Part shown: positions 24,608 to 33,103 of the stretch, one piece after another
Position numbering within the stretch: the first letter of the stretch is position 1
Layout: each line of letters starts with the position of its first letter
NCBI RefSeq assembly: GCF_024594815.1
Contig: NZ_JANJOU010000002.1
Coordinates: 124,001 to 188,000, forward strand
DNA from: Roseomonas populi
GTDB taxonomy: Bacteria > Pseudomonadota > Alphaproteobacteria > Acetobacterales > Acetobacteraceae
Direction: 5' to 3'
DNA length: 64,000 nucleotides
The notes under the pieces: model-generated
What the model saw: the letters and a program-made list of their open reading frames with translations, nothing else
Database searches by the model: none
Told to the model about the DNA's origin: nothing
Position numbers and translations under genes: made by a program

Positions 24608-26320
24608 ATGGCTGAGCAGATCCGGACGGGCGTGCTGGTGATCGGCGCGGGGCCTGTCGGCCTTGTCCTGGCCATGGACCTCGCCTGGCGCGGCGTCGAG
24701 GTCACGGTCGTGGAGACGCGGGCCGAGGGGGAGCCGCCGAGCGTGAAGTGCAACCACGTCTCCGCGCGCTCCATGGAGATCTTCCGCCGTCTCGGCGTGG
24801 CCGCGGCACTGCGCGACGCGGGTCTCCCCGCCGACTTCCCGAACGATGTCGCCTACCGCATCACCGCGACGGGGGAGGAGCTGTCCCGCATCCCCATTCC
24901 CTGCCGGCGCGACCGCTACACGGCGAAGACCGGGCCGGACACACATTGGCCGACACCTGAGCCGCCGCACCGGATCAACCAGATCTACCTGGAGCCGATC
25001 CTCTTCCGGCATGCCCAGGCCATGCCGACGCTGCGGATCATCAACCGTGCGCGCGTGACGGGTTTCGAACAGTCCGAGGTCGGGGTGGTCGCGCGGGCCG
25101 AGCGGCTGGACGGTGGCGAGCCGCTTGAGATCTCCTGCGACTACCTTGTCGGCTGCGACGGCGGCGCCTCCTCCACGCGCAAGGCGATTGGGGCGACGTT
25201 CCGCGGAGACCCGGTGGTGCAGCGCGTGCAATCCACCTTCATCCGCGCCCCCGACCTCCTGGCGCGCATGCCCGCCGGCCCGGCCTGGGCGACTTTCTCC
25301 CTCAACCCTCGTCGCAGCGGCAACATGTACGCGATCGACGGGCGCGAGACCTGGCTGATCCACAACTATCTGCGGGCCGAGGAGACAGACTTCGAGGCCG
25401 TGGACCGCGACCGCTGCATCCGCCTCATCCTCGGCGTCGGGGAGGACTTCCAGTATGATGTGATCAGCAAGGAGGACTGGATCGGCCGCCGCCTGGTCGC
25501 GGACCGCTTCCGCGACCGCCGTGTCTTCATCTGCGGCGATGCCGCGCACATCTGGGTGCCTATGGCGGGCTACGGCATGAATGCCGGCATCGCGGATGCG
25601 ACGAATCTGTCCTGGATGCTGGCGGGCGTGCTCTCGGGCTGGGCGGAGCCCGCCATCCTCGACGCCTACGAGGCCGAGCGCCTGCCGATCACCGACCAGG
25701 TCTCCCGCTTCGCCATGGAACACGCCATCGCCCTGACGAAGCAGCGCGGCGGCGTGCCGGGCGACATCGAGGCGCCGGGGCCGGAGGGCGAGGCCGCGCG
25801 GCGTCGCCTCGGCCAAGAGGCCTACGAGCTGAACGTCAACCAGTACTGCTGCGGCGGGCTGAACTTCGGCACGTTCTACGACGCGTCGCCGATCATCGCC
25901 TATGACGGCGAGACGCCGCCCGCCTACAGCATGGCGGGCTTCACCCCCTCCACGGTACCGGGCTGCCGCACGCCCCATCTGTGGGACAGGGAAGGTCGAT
26001 CGCTCTACGATCGCCTCGGGCCGGGCTTCACCCTGATCCGGACGGACCCGACGCTGGACGTGGCGCCGCTGCTCCGGGCCGCGGAACGCCGTGGCCTACC
26101 CCTCTCGGTACTCGACCTCGAAGGGGGGGAGGGGGAGACCGCCTACGCGCAGCACCTCGTGCTCTCCCGCCCGGACCAGCACGTCGCGTGGCGCGGCGAC
26201 CGGCTGCCGGCAGACCCGCAGGAGCTGATCGACCTTATCCGGGGCGCGCGGACGATGAAGGGGGCGCGACGCGCCGGTGCTGGCCAGGCGGAAACCGCTC
26301 AGTTGAGCCAGGCCGGCTAA
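24608..26320 (+). CDS. FAD-dependent aromatic monooxygenase, PheA/MhpA-like
   Basis: 570 residues, GGGAGG before the ATG. Large single-component flavin hydroxylase: GAGPVG (about 14-19) with acidic end VETRAEG, the middle motif DYLVGCDGGASSTRKAIG, and the FAD motif VFICGDAAHIWVPMAGYGMNAGIADATNLSWML. The C-terminal thioredoxin-like domain (about 440-550) has GPGFTLIR and LVLSRPDQHVAWRG, as in MhpA, TfdB and PheA. It hydroxylates a phenolic substrate with NAD(P)H. The gene faces the LysR regulator and is not followed by a ring-cleavage gene. The last 25 residues are low-complexity. Confidence 0.9.
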   Translation: MAEQIRTGVLVIGAGPVGLVLAMDLAWRGVEVTVVETRAEGEPPSVKCNHVSARSMEIFRRLGVAAALRDAGLPADFPNDVAYRITATGEELSRIPIPCRRDRYTAKTGPDTHWPTPEPPHRINQIYLEPILFRHAQAMPTLRIINRARVTGFEQSEVGVVARAERLDGGEPLEISCDYLVGCDGGASSTRKAIGATFRGDPVVQRVQSTFIRAPDLLARMPAGPAWATFSLNPRRSGNMYAIDGRETWLIHNYLRAEETDFEAVDRDRCIRLILGVGEDFQYDVISKEDWIGRRLVADRFRDRRVFICGDAAHIWVPMAGYGMNAGIADATNLSWMLAGVLSGWAEPAILDAYEAERLPITDQVSRFAMEHAIALTKQRGGVPGDIEAPGPEGEAARRRLGQEAYELNVNQYCCGGLNFGTFYDASPIIAYDGETPPAYSMAGFTPSTVPGCRTPHLWDREGRSLYDRLGPGFTLIRTDPTLDVAPLLRAAERRGLPLSVLDLEGGEGETAYAQHLVLSRPDQHVAWRGDRLPADPQELIDLIRGARTMKGARRAGAGQAETAQLSQAG

Positions 26321-26370
26321 GTGCGCTCTTGCCAGTACGAGACGACCCGGCTGGCGGAACTCAAACCCGA

Positions 26371-26392
26371 GCGCCGTTCTCCGGAACGACGC
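26371..26392. terminator. Hairpin between convergent monooxygenase and MarR genes
   Basis: GCGCCGTTC (26371-26379) pairs with GAACGACGC (26384-26392) apart from one mismatch, with the tight loop TCCG. It lies 50 bp after the monooxygenase and just outside the MarR stop. Confidence 0.4.
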
Positions 26393-26395
26393 GCC

Positions 26396-26947
26396 TCATT
26401 CGACCTCTGGCGCGACTTTCGCGGCCCGGGCCGGCCGAGCCTTGTCCTGCCCCGTTTCCCAGGCTTCGGGTTGCGCCTGCTGGCGCGCGACCCGCATGAG
26501 CTTCTCGAGCAACGAGTCCAGCGCAGCGATCTCCGCCGGGCTGAGCGCGGCATTGAAGGCCGCGTCGCGGGCCCGGGCTGACCGCATGAGGCCCTCATAG
26601 ACGCGACGGCCGCTTGCCGAGAGGCGAAGGCTCACCTCCCGCGCGTCGTTGGTGCCCGGGGTACGCAGGACCAGGCGGCGCTCGACCAGCCCGCTGATCG
26701 CGCGGCTCGCCAGGCTCTTGTCCAGACCGCTTTCGAGCGCCAGCTGCTTCAGCGTCATCGGGGCGAAATCACCGAGGAGGGCGAGCATGCGCCACTCCAT
26801 GAGGCTCACGTCGAACTCGACTTTGTAACGACGCGCCGCACCCTGGCTGAGAGTATTGGCCAAGCGGTGGATGCGGTACGACAACAGATCCTTGATGGTC
26901 TTGTCCTGTGAAGCCCCGAGAGGGCTGGCGGATCTGCCCGGCAACAC
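26396..26947 (-). CDS. MarR-family transcriptional regulator
   Basis: 183 residues from the GTG at 26947, which has GGAG 5 nt upstream; the frame is open to 27043, but that region reads as promoter DNA. Winged helix: VSLMEWRMLALLGDFAPMTLKQLALESGLDKSLASRAISGLVERRLVLR, the wing TPGTNDAREVSLRLSASGRRVYEGL, then the dimerisation helix. MarR proteins usually repress until an aromatic or acyl-CoA ligand binds. It is divergent from the CoA-ligase operon. The intergenic near-palindrome GTTTACGAAGTCAAC at 27045 is a candidate site for it. Confidence 0.87.
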   Translation of the reverse strand: MLPGRSASPLGASQDKTIKDLLSYRIHRLANTLSQGAARRYKVEFDVSLMEWRMLALLGDFAPMTLKQLALESGLDKSLASRAISGLVERRLVLRTPGTNDAREVSLRLSASGRRVYEGLMRSARARDAAFNAALSPAEIAALDSLLEKLMRVARQQAQPEAWETGQDKARPARAAKVAPEVE

Positions 26948-27044
26948 GGTGTCTCCGAATGTCGGAATAATTAGTCTATCAGAATCGGCGACCCTGGATA
27001 CAGGCTCGGCCCCGTGTGGTCGAGGTTGACTCCGCCGGCACATA

Positions 27045-27059
27045 GTTTACGAAGTCAAC
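27045..27059. promoter_or_regulatory. GTTTAC-GAA-GTCAAC, variant of the recurring 15-bp palindrome
   Basis: One mismatch from a perfect GTTGAC-N3-GTCAAC repeat. It lies 98 bp upstream of the MarR start and 57 bp before the CoA-ligase gene. It matches sites upstream of several receptor genes (45285, 45353, 61787). Confidence 0.45.
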
Positions 27060-27115
27060 GAATTCCGGGCGCGATCCTGGATTGCCGCGGTCGGCGGCGG
27101 GAGGCGACACGGGCA

Positions 27116-28276
27116 ATGAGGCTGATCGAGGCCGAGGGCAAGGAGTTGCTCGCACGGCATGGCATCGCGGTTCCCCGTGGCGTCATGCTGCCCGAGGGCG
27201 AGCTTCCCGCGGGCGCTGAAGCCTGGGACGGCATGGTGCTCAAGGCCCAGATCCTGGAGGGCGGGCGCGGGCGACGCGGCCTGGTTCGCCGCGTTGGCCC
27301 GGGCGATGTGGCCGCGGCGCGTACTGCCATGCGCTCGATCCTCGGGCCGGCTCTGGAAGGTGCGGGGTTCCTGCTGGAAGAGGCCGTCGCGCCGGTCCGG
27401 GAGATGTTTCTGGCGCTCCGGGTGGACGGCACCAGCCAAGGCATCGAACTCCTCTTCTCGGCGGCCGGCGGAGTGGCCGTGGAGGAGGGCGACGCGCCAA
27501 TCCGCCTCGTGCTGGACCCTGGCGGCCTCCGACTGGCCGAGCAGGTCCATGCGGCCCTGAAGGTCGTGCTGCCGCCCGCGCTCTCGGCGCGCGTGGCGCG
27601 GGAAGCTGTGCGCCTCCTCCGGGTGATGGAGGTCGAGGACCTGACGCTGCTGGAGATCAATCCGCTGGCCGAGCTGGCCGGGGGGCGGCTGGTCGCGCTG
27701 GACGCTAAGATGGTTCGCGACGATGCCGCGGCGGGCCGCCACGACGCCGCGGCTACCCGGGCCAGCAATGCGCTGGAAACTGCCTCGCTCAGTCCGTTGG
27801 AACGCCGCGCGCAGTCGGCGGGCTTCACCCTGGTGGAAATGCCGGGCGACGTGGCCCTCGTCAGCGCAGGCGCGGGGCTCGGCATGTTCCTGACGGATCT
27901 GCTGGCGGACCATGGCCTCTCCGCCGCCTCCTTCATGGACAACGCCCGGGGCGGGCCTGCGGAGACGACAGAGGCCCGGCTGGAGGCCGCCTTCGACCTG
28001 GCGGAACGTCCGGGCATCAAGGCGATCCTCTTCTACGCCACCCTCGCCTCCCGGCCGGTAGGGGAGCGGATCGAGACCCTGCTCTCCTTCCTGGCGCGGC
28101 GCCCGGCGCCGAGGCCGCTCTACGTCGGCTTCGCGGCTGCGCCATCGGCGAGCCGCGGCTTCGACGCGGCGGCGGCCGGGGACCGGCTGCGCGCGGCCGG
28201 CGTCGCCATGCTTCATGATGACCCGCTGACGCTGGTTCGGGCCATTGCCGCGGATTTCGGGCAAGGCGGGAACTGA
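27116..28276 (+). CDS. Acyl-CoA ligase beta subunit, succinyl-CoA synthetase (SucC)-like
   Basis: 386 residues from the ATG at 27116. N-terminal ATP-grasp domain with KAQILEGGRGRRGLVRRV, LLEEAVAPVREMFLALRVD, LLEINPLAEL and LVALDAKM, the same order as in SucC. A C-terminal CoA-ligase domain follows, starting DVALVSAGAGLGMFLTDLL. Together with the next gene it forms an ADP-forming type ligase for a dicarboxylic or hydroxy acid. The sequence is clearly divergent from housekeeping SucC, and its companions are an HMG-CoA-lyase-like enzyme and a crotonase, so a catabolic substrate is likely. Probably controlled by the divergent MarR gene. Confidence 0.82.
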   Translation: MRLIEAEGKELLARHGIAVPRGVMLPEGELPAGAEAWDGMVLKAQILEGGRGRRGLVRRVGPGDVAAARTAMRSILGPALEGAGFLLEEAVAPVREMFLALRVDGTSQGIELLFSAAGGVAVEEGDAPIRLVLDPGGLRLAEQVHAALKVVLPPALSARVAREAVRLLRVMEVEDLTLLEINPLAELAGGRLVALDAKMVRDDAAAGRHDAAATRASNALETASLSPLERRAQSAGFTLVEMPGDVALVSAGAGLGMFLTDLLADHGLSAASFMDNARGGPAETTEARLEAAFDLAERPGIKAILFYATLASRPVGERIETLLSFLARRPAPRPLYVGFAAAPSASRGFDAAAAGDRLRAAGVAMLHDDPLTLVRAIAADFGQGGN

Positions 28277-28279
28277 GCC

Positions 28280-29158
28280 GTGCTGCCCTTCCTCTCCTCC
28301 CGCCCCCGGCGCGTGGTGGTGTTCAACCCCACCGGCCGCTACGCCGCCCGCCAGGTGGCGGAGATGCAAGCGGCGGGCACCCCGGTCGTCGCCGGGATCG
28401 CGCTCGGCCGCGGCGGGGAGACGCTCGACGGGCTGCCGCTCCTCGACTCCCTGGCGGATCTGGACGCCCCGGCGGATGCCGCGGTGCTCTACACGCCGCC
28501 CGAGGGCACGCTGGGCGCGGTGCGGCAATGTGCCGCGGCCGGCATCGCCACCATCGTCGCGGCCGCGGAGTACGTGCCCGTCCATGACGCGCTGCGGGCG
28601 GCCCGGGCCGCGCGGGAGGCCGGCAGCTGGCTGCTGGGGCCGAACACGCTGGGCCTCTGCGTGCCGGGCGAGGGGGAGGGCGGGCTGCTGCTCGGCTCCG
28701 TCTCCCCGGCCTTCTGCGCGCCGGGACGGGTAGCCATGCTGGGGCGCAGCGGAACGCTGACGCTGGCGACATCCCGCCTGATGACCCGCGCCGGGATCGG
28801 GCAGCGTGCCGTCATCCACATGGGTGGCGACACCGTGATCGGCCGTAACCCGCACGAATGGCTAGCGGCGCTGGCCGACGATCCCGGCACGGCCGCGGTG
28901 CTCTACTGCGGCGAGATCGGCGGGGACAAGGAGTACGCCCTGGCCGAGGCGATCGCCGCCTTCTCAAAGCCCGTGGTGGCCACGATCGTCGGCCGCCACG
29001 CCCCTGCGGACCGGCAGATGGGCCATGCCGGCGCGCTCATCGGCGCCGAGCGCGAGAGCGCCGCCAGCAAGCTCGCCGCCCTGCGCGAGGGCGGCGCGCG
29101 GGTTGCGCCCACCCCCTACGCCGCGATCGACATCCTGAAGGAGATTTTGGTGCCGTGA
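28280..29158 (+). CDS. Acyl-CoA ligase alpha subunit, SucD-like
   Basis: 292 residues from the GTG at 28280, 3 nt after the beta subunit. CoA-binding Rossmann domain (about 10-120; VFNPTGRYAARQV, then VAAAEYVPVHD), then the ligase domain with Glu212 in CGEIGG and His249 in RQMGHAGALIG, which align with the glutamate and the phosphorylated histidine of SucD. The active-site His is thus conserved and the pair should be catalytic. The CoA-binding N-terminus differs from housekeeping SucD (ProThrGlyArg instead of GlyxThrGlyxxGly). It ends in a GTGA overlap with the next gene. Confidence 0.82.
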   Translation: MLPFLSSRPRRVVVFNPTGRYAARQVAEMQAAGTPVVAGIALGRGGETLDGLPLLDSLADLDAPADAAVLYTPPEGTLGAVRQCAAAGIATIVAAAEYVPVHDALRAARAAREAGSWLLGPNTLGLCVPGEGEGGLLLGSVSPAFCAPGRVAMLGRSGTLTLATSRLMTRAGIGQRAVIHMGGDTVIGRNPHEWLAALADDPGTAAVLYCGEIGGDKEYALAEAIAAFSKPVVATIVGRHAPADRQMGHAGALIGAERESAASKLAALREGGARVAPTPYAAIDILKEILVP

Positions 29159-30084
29159 CGGACGTGCCCGACGTGATCTTCTCCGAGTGCTTCTGCCGCG
29201 ACGGGCTGCAGCACGAATCCGCCGTCGTGCCGGTGGAGGCGAAGGTGGCGATGCTGAACCGGATCGCCGATTGCGGCTTCCGGCGCATCGAGATCACCTC
29301 CTTCGCGCACCCGAAGTACATCCCGCAATTCGCGGACGCCGAGGCCGTGCTGGCCGCCGTGCGCCCGCGCCCGGGCGTGCTGTTCAAGGCCACCTGCCCC
29401 AACCCCGCCGCGGTGCGGCGCGCGCAGGCGGCGCGCGCGGCGGGGCGGGGCCCGGAGGAGATCAGCTTCCTGGTTTCCGCGTCCGAGGGGCACACGCAGA
29501 AAAACCTCCGCCGCTCGCGCGAGGAGCAGTGGGCGAACGTGGCGGAGATGGCAGCCCTCGCCGGGCGCGACTTCACCCTCGTCGGCTCGATCTCCGTGGC
29601 CTTCGACTGCCCCTTCGACGGGCCCATCCCTCCGGAGCGGGTGCTGGAGGATGCGCAGCGCTTCGTTTCGCTCGGGGTCACGCGGATCTCGATCGGGGAT
29701 ACCATCGGCAGCGCCACGCCGCCCCGCGTGCGCGCCCTGGTCGCGCTGCTGCGGGACGCGCTGCCGGAGGCGACCTTCATCGCCCACTTCCACGACAGCC
29801 GCGGCACGGGCGTCGCCAACTGCGTCGCCGCGCTGGAGGCGGGGCTGCGCCACTTCGACACCGCACTCGGCGGCACGGGCGGGCACCCCTCCGGCATCGC
29901 CTATGGCGAGGGCTTCACGGGTAATGTCTGCACGGAGGACCTCGCGACGCTCTTCGCGGCGATGGGAGTGGACACTGGGCTGGACCTGGACCGGCTGCGC
30001 GCCGCGGGGCGCGAGGCGGAGCGGCTTCTCGGCCGCACCCTCTACTCGCGTGCCATCCGCATCGGGGAGACCGCCCATGCCTGA
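29155..30084 (+). CDS. HMG-CoA lyase-like enzyme with His in place of the loop cysteine
   Basis: 309 residues from the GTG at 29155. TIM-barrel of the HMGL-like family: Arg15-Asp16 (CRDGLQHE), Glu46 (RIEITSFAHPKYIPQFAD), Asp182 (GDTIG) and metal ligands His211/His213 (HFHDSRGTG). The loop that carries the essential Cys in HMG-CoA lyases (GLGGCPYA, human Cys266) reads GTGGHPSG here, with His244 at the cysteine position, and a small insertion follows before GNVCTED. The divalent-metal retro-Claisen/aldol chemistry is probably retained, but the usual HMG-CoA reaction may not be. With a CoA ligase upstream and a crotonase downstream, it likely cleaves a branched 3-hydroxyacyl-CoA. Confidence 0.82.
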   Translation: MTDVPDVIFSECFCRDGLQHESAVVPVEAKVAMLNRIADCGFRRIEITSFAHPKYIPQFADAEAVLAAVRPRPGVLFKATCPNPAAVRRAQAARAAGRGPEEISFLVSASEGHTQKNLRRSREEQWANVAEMAALAGRDFTLVGSISVAFDCPFDGPIPPERVLEDAQRFVSLGVTRISIGDTIGSATPPRVRALVALLRDALPEATFIAHFHDSRGTGVANCVAALEAGLRHFDTALGGTGGHPSGIAYGEGFTGNVCTEDLATLFAAMGVDTGLDLDRLRAAGREAERLLGRTLYSRAIRIGETAHA

Positions 30085-30886
30085 CACCGTCACCGAAGCG
30101 CCGCTCCTCGTCACGCGGGAAGGTGGCGTCGTGCGCGCCACCCTGAACCGCCCCGCGCGCCGCAACGCCATGAGCCGCGAGCTGGTGGAGCGCTTCGACG
30201 CGCTGCTGGCGGAGTTGAAGAATGACCGCACCGCGCGGGTGCTGGTGATCACCGGTGCGGGCGGGCACTTCTGCGCGGGGCTGGACCTGGACGAGGCCGG
30301 CGGTGCCGGCGCGACGCCCGAGGAGCGCCTGGCGGCTGCCCTTGAACGCAACCGCCGCACCGGGGAGCGCTTCGCGGCCATTGCCGCCCTGCCGCAGGTG
30401 GTGATCGCCCGGGTCGAGGGCTCCGCCTTCGCGGGCGGGCTCGGCCTGGTCTGCGCCGCCGACATCGCCATCGCGGCGGAAGGGGCGCGCTTCGCGGCGC
30501 CGGAGGCGCGGCGCGGGCTGGTGGCGGCGCAAATCCTCCCCTGGCTCGTGCGCCGCATGGGGCGCAGCGCCGCCGCGCGCCTCGTCCTACAGGGCGCCCC
30601 GATCGACGCTGGCGCCGCGGCGCGGGCCGGGCTGGTGCACGAGGTCGCGCCGGACGCGGCCGCGCTGGACGCGCTGCTGGAGACGATCCTGGCCGACATC
30701 CGCGCCGGCGCCCCGGGCGCCCTGGCCGAGACGAAGGCGCTGCTGGCCGCGATGGGGGAGGTCGCGCCGCCCGGCTACGCCGAGGCCGGGGCCCGCGCCT
30801 TCAGCCGGTGCTCGACGGGGGCCGAGGCCGCCGAGGGCATCGCGGCCTTCAAGGCGAAGCGCCCCGCCGCCTGGGCGGCGGGCTAG
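30077..30886 (+). CDS. Enoyl-CoA hydratase/isomerase (crotonase) family protein
   Basis: 269 residues from the ATG at 30077, overlapping the lyase by 8 nt. Crotonase fold with ATLNRPARRNAM, GAGGHFCAGLDLDE (oxyanion hole) and VEGSAFAGGLGLVCAADIAIA. The first catalytic glutamate is replaced (GGLGL), while the second is kept in APEARRGL. That pattern occurs in isomerases, dehalogenases and some hydratases. In this operon it could hydrate or form the 3-hydroxyacyl-CoA consumed by the lyase, in the manner of 3-methylglutaconyl-CoA hydratase; this is inference. Last gene of the ligase operon. Confidence 0.85.
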   Translation: MPDTVTEAPLLVTREGGVVRATLNRPARRNAMSRELVERFDALLAELKNDRTARVLVITGAGGHFCAGLDLDEAGGAGATPEERLAAALERNRRTGERFAAIAALPQVVIARVEGSAFAGGLGLVCAADIAIAAEGARFAAPEARRGLVAAQILPWLVRRMGRSAAARLVLQGAPIDAGAAARAGLVHEVAPDAAALDALLETILADIRAGAPGALAETKALLAAMGEVAPPGYAEAGARAFSRCSTGAEAAEGIAAFKAKRPAAWAAG

Positions 30887-31005
30887 AGGGCGTCGCGAAC
30901 ATACCCGGCGGCTGTGGCCGCAGGTACGGCCAACTGCCGCGCTTAGAGGCAGGCGGCTGTAGGGGGGTGGCGGCGGGATGCCTGCTCCACCCTCGAGAGT
31001 GGACA

Positions 31006-31075
31006 TGGAACGGTGGACGCTGCCAATGGAAGCTGCCGCGGCCACAACCGGCTTCGAAGCTCGTTCACCGTTCCA
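31006..31075. terminator. Long structured inverted repeat at a convergent junction
   Basis: TGGAACGGTGGACG (31006-31019) and CGTTCACCGTTCCA (31062-31075) pair at 13 of 14 positions. Inside, GAAGC/GCTTC and GCCG/CGGC form a second stem. The element ends 1 bp before the stop of the minus-strand amidohydrolase and lies 120 bp after the crotonase on the plus strand. Probably a bidirectional terminator or 3' mRNA-stabilising structure. Confidence 0.5.
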
Positions 31076-31076
31076 C

Positions 31077-32126
31077 TCACTCTGCCGGGGCAGGCGGCAG
31101 TCGGTAAGTGCGGATCGCCGTGCCGCTGAACAGCGCGGCTTTCTCATCCGCCGAAGCCGCGCCGGCGAAGCGCTTGAAGGTGTTCCAGAGCACGGCGTAG
31201 CCGTAGCTGCCCTTGTCCACGGGGAAGTTGCTCTCAAACATGCAACGCGCCGCGCCGAAGGCCTCGACGCAGGTCTCCAGGTAAGGTTGCCAGGCGGCTG
31301 CGAGCTGCGCGGAAGAGGGTGGCAGATCCCAATCCTCGAAGCCGAAGCCGTTCACGGCCATGCCGAGGCCGCCGAGCTTCACGACGACGTTCGAGCAACC
31401 GGCGAGCGCGCGCATGCGGCCGCCCCATTCCGCCAGCACTTCGGCGCGCCGCCCCTGGTAGGGGCCAGCCCCGAGAGGGCCGCCGCAATGGTCCAGCACC
31501 AGGGTGAGATCCGGCAGGGCGCGGGCGACGGAGAGTACCTCGTCCAGCTGCGTGTGGTAGGCCCAGACGTCCAGCGAGAGCCCGTGCTCCACCAGCCGCG
31601 CGGCACCGCGGCGGAAGGCGGGCTCGGAGAGCAGGCCCGGCCAGGGCGGCACGGGGTTGCTGTTGATCTCCGGCGAGGCGTGCCAGGCCGTCTGGTTCCG
31701 CACGCCGCGGAAGCGGCCCCCGCCCGCGCGGATATGTCGCTCCAGCAGCGGGGCGACGCCGTCGCCCAGCATTAGGTCCACCATGCCGACGATCCCGGCG
31801 CAGGCGCGGATCGGGCCATAGAGGCCGCTGGCGCTGCGGGCCGCTGCCCCGTTCGCGAACTCCGTCTCGCCGAGGCTGCGTAGCTCATCGGGTCCCTCGG
31901 CGCGGTACATGGAGCGTGCCTGGACATAGACGGTTGCCCGGATGTCGTGCCCGCTGCCCGTGTCGCGCAGAAGCTCGTCCAGCAGGTAGCGGGCACCGGG
32001 CCGATCCCACAGGTGGTGGTGCGCGTCCACGATCGGCAGGCCGGGATCAAGGATCTCCTCCTGCCGCCGCGCCAGCCAGTCCTCGCGCACCGGAAGGTGC
32101 GGCGAGGCGTGTCTCGGTGCTGCCAT
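31077..32126 (-). CDS. Amidohydrolase family protein (COG3618, lactonase-type)
   Basis: 349 residues from the ATG at 32126, 5 nt after the preceding receptor. Metal-dependent TIM barrel: IVDAHHHLWD at about 30-39 gives the HxH motif, followed by VVYV-type strand VYVQARSMY, GVRNQTAWHAS, LVLDHCGGP, VVVKLGG and FESNFPVDK with the active-site Asp. This matches L-fucono/rhamnonolactonase and 2-pyrone-4,6-dicarboxylate hydrolase relatives. It hydrolyses a lactone or cyclic ester in the cytosol. As last gene of the RraA-aldolase operon it could open a lactone before aldol cleavage. Confidence 0.85.
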   Translation of the reverse strand: MAAPRHASPHLPVREDWLARRQEEILDPGLPIVDAHHHLWDRPGARYLLDELLRDTGSGHDIRATVYVQARSMYRAEGPDELRSLGETEFANGAAARSASGLYGPIRACAGIVGMVDLMLGDGVAPLLERHIRAGGGRFRGVRNQTAWHASPEINSNPVPPWPGLLSEPAFRRGAARLVEHGLSLDVWAYHTQLDEVLSVARALPDLTLVLDHCGGPLGAGPYQGRRAEVLAEWGGRMRALAGCSNVVVKLGGLGMAVNGFGFEDWDLPPSSAQLAAAWQPYLETCVEAFGAARCMFESNFPVDKGSYGYAVLWNTFKRFAGAASADEKAALFSGTAIRTYRLPPAPAE

Positions 32127-32131
32127 CCCCG

Positions 32132-33103
32132 CTACTCCAGCCGGATCCCGGCCTCGCGCACGAAGCCCTGCCAGCGCCGGCTCTGGGCGGCGAAGAAGGC
32201 GGCGAACTCCTCGGGCGTGTTGCGCTCCGCCTGGAGGTCCTGTGCGCGGAGCTTCTCGGCCACCTCCGGCCGGTCGAGTGCCTCGTTCAGCAGGGCGTTC
32301 AGACGCGTCACCACCGCCGCCGGCGTGCCCTTTGGCAGGAAGACGCCGTTCCACTCGTAGGTTTCGAAGCCTGGCAGCAGGTCCGAGAGCGGCGGGACCT
32401 CGGGTAGCGAGGTGAGGCGCCCCTTGCCGGTATGCGCCAGCGCGCGGAGCTTGCCCTCCCGCACGAAGCCGACCGGCGCGTTGGCGTTGCCGAAGTAAAG
32501 ATCGACCGTTCCCGTCATCAGGTCGGTGTAAATGGGCGCACCGCCGCGATAGGGGACGTGGTTGATCGGCGCGCCGGTCTGCCGGGCGAAGAGTTCCATC
32601 GACAGGTGCTGGATGGATCCGATGCCGGCGGAGGCGCCGTTGATCCCGCGCTTCTCCTTCGCGTAGGCGACCAGTTCCGCCGCCGTGCGGACCGGCATCG
32701 CTGCCGGCACCAGAACGAGCTGCGGCACGGTGACGGTGCGGAACACCGGGATGAAGTCGCGCGCGGCGTCGTAGGGCAGGTTGCTGAACAGGGCGCCTTC
32801 AACCGAGAGGCCGGTCGAGCCGTGCATCACGGTGTAGCCGTCCGGTGCGGATTGCGCGAAGGCGGCCGCGCCGATCGTGCCCGTGGCGCCCGGCCGGTTC
32901 TCGATCACGAAGGGCTTGCCAGTACCTTGGGACAGCGCGTTGAAGAAGAGGCGCCCGACGATGTCGGCCGTGCCCCCGGGTGGCCAGGGCAGGATGACGC
33001 GCACCGGCCTTTCCGGCCAGTTGCCCTCCTGCGCCCTCGCGCTGCGGCCGGGCAAGGCCAGGGCTGGAGCCGCGAGCAGAAGCGCCCGCCGGGGTAAGGT
33101 CAC
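32132..33103 (-). CDS. TTT receptor (Bug family), second of a tandem pair
   Basis: 323 residues from the GTG at 33103, which overlaps the stop of the preceding receptor (GTGA). Signal LPRRALLLAAPALALPG, cleavage near SARAQ. Landmarks: PERPVRVILPWPPGGTADIVGR, VIENRPGATGTIG, APDGYTVMHGS and VPYRGGAPIYTDLMTGTVDLYFGN. It differs clearly from its neighbour (proline-rich WPPGG loop versus FAPGG), so the pair is unlikely to be a recent duplication and may bind different acids. Confidence 0.88.
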   Translation of the reverse strand: MTLPRRALLLAAPALALPGRSARAQEGNWPERPVRVILPWPPGGTADIVGRLFFNALSQGTGKPFVIENRPGATGTIGAAAFAQSAPDGYTVMHGSTGLSVEGALFSNLPYDAARDFIPVFRTVTVPQLVLVPAAMPVRTAAELVAYAKEKRGINGASAGIGSIQHLSMELFARQTGAPINHVPYRGGAPIYTDLMTGTVDLYFGNANAPVGFVREGKLRALAHTGKGRLTSLPEVPPLSDLLPGFETYEWNGVFLPKGTPAAVVTRLNALLNEALDRPEVAEKLRAQDLQAERNTPEEFAAFFAAQSRRWQGFVREAGIRLE

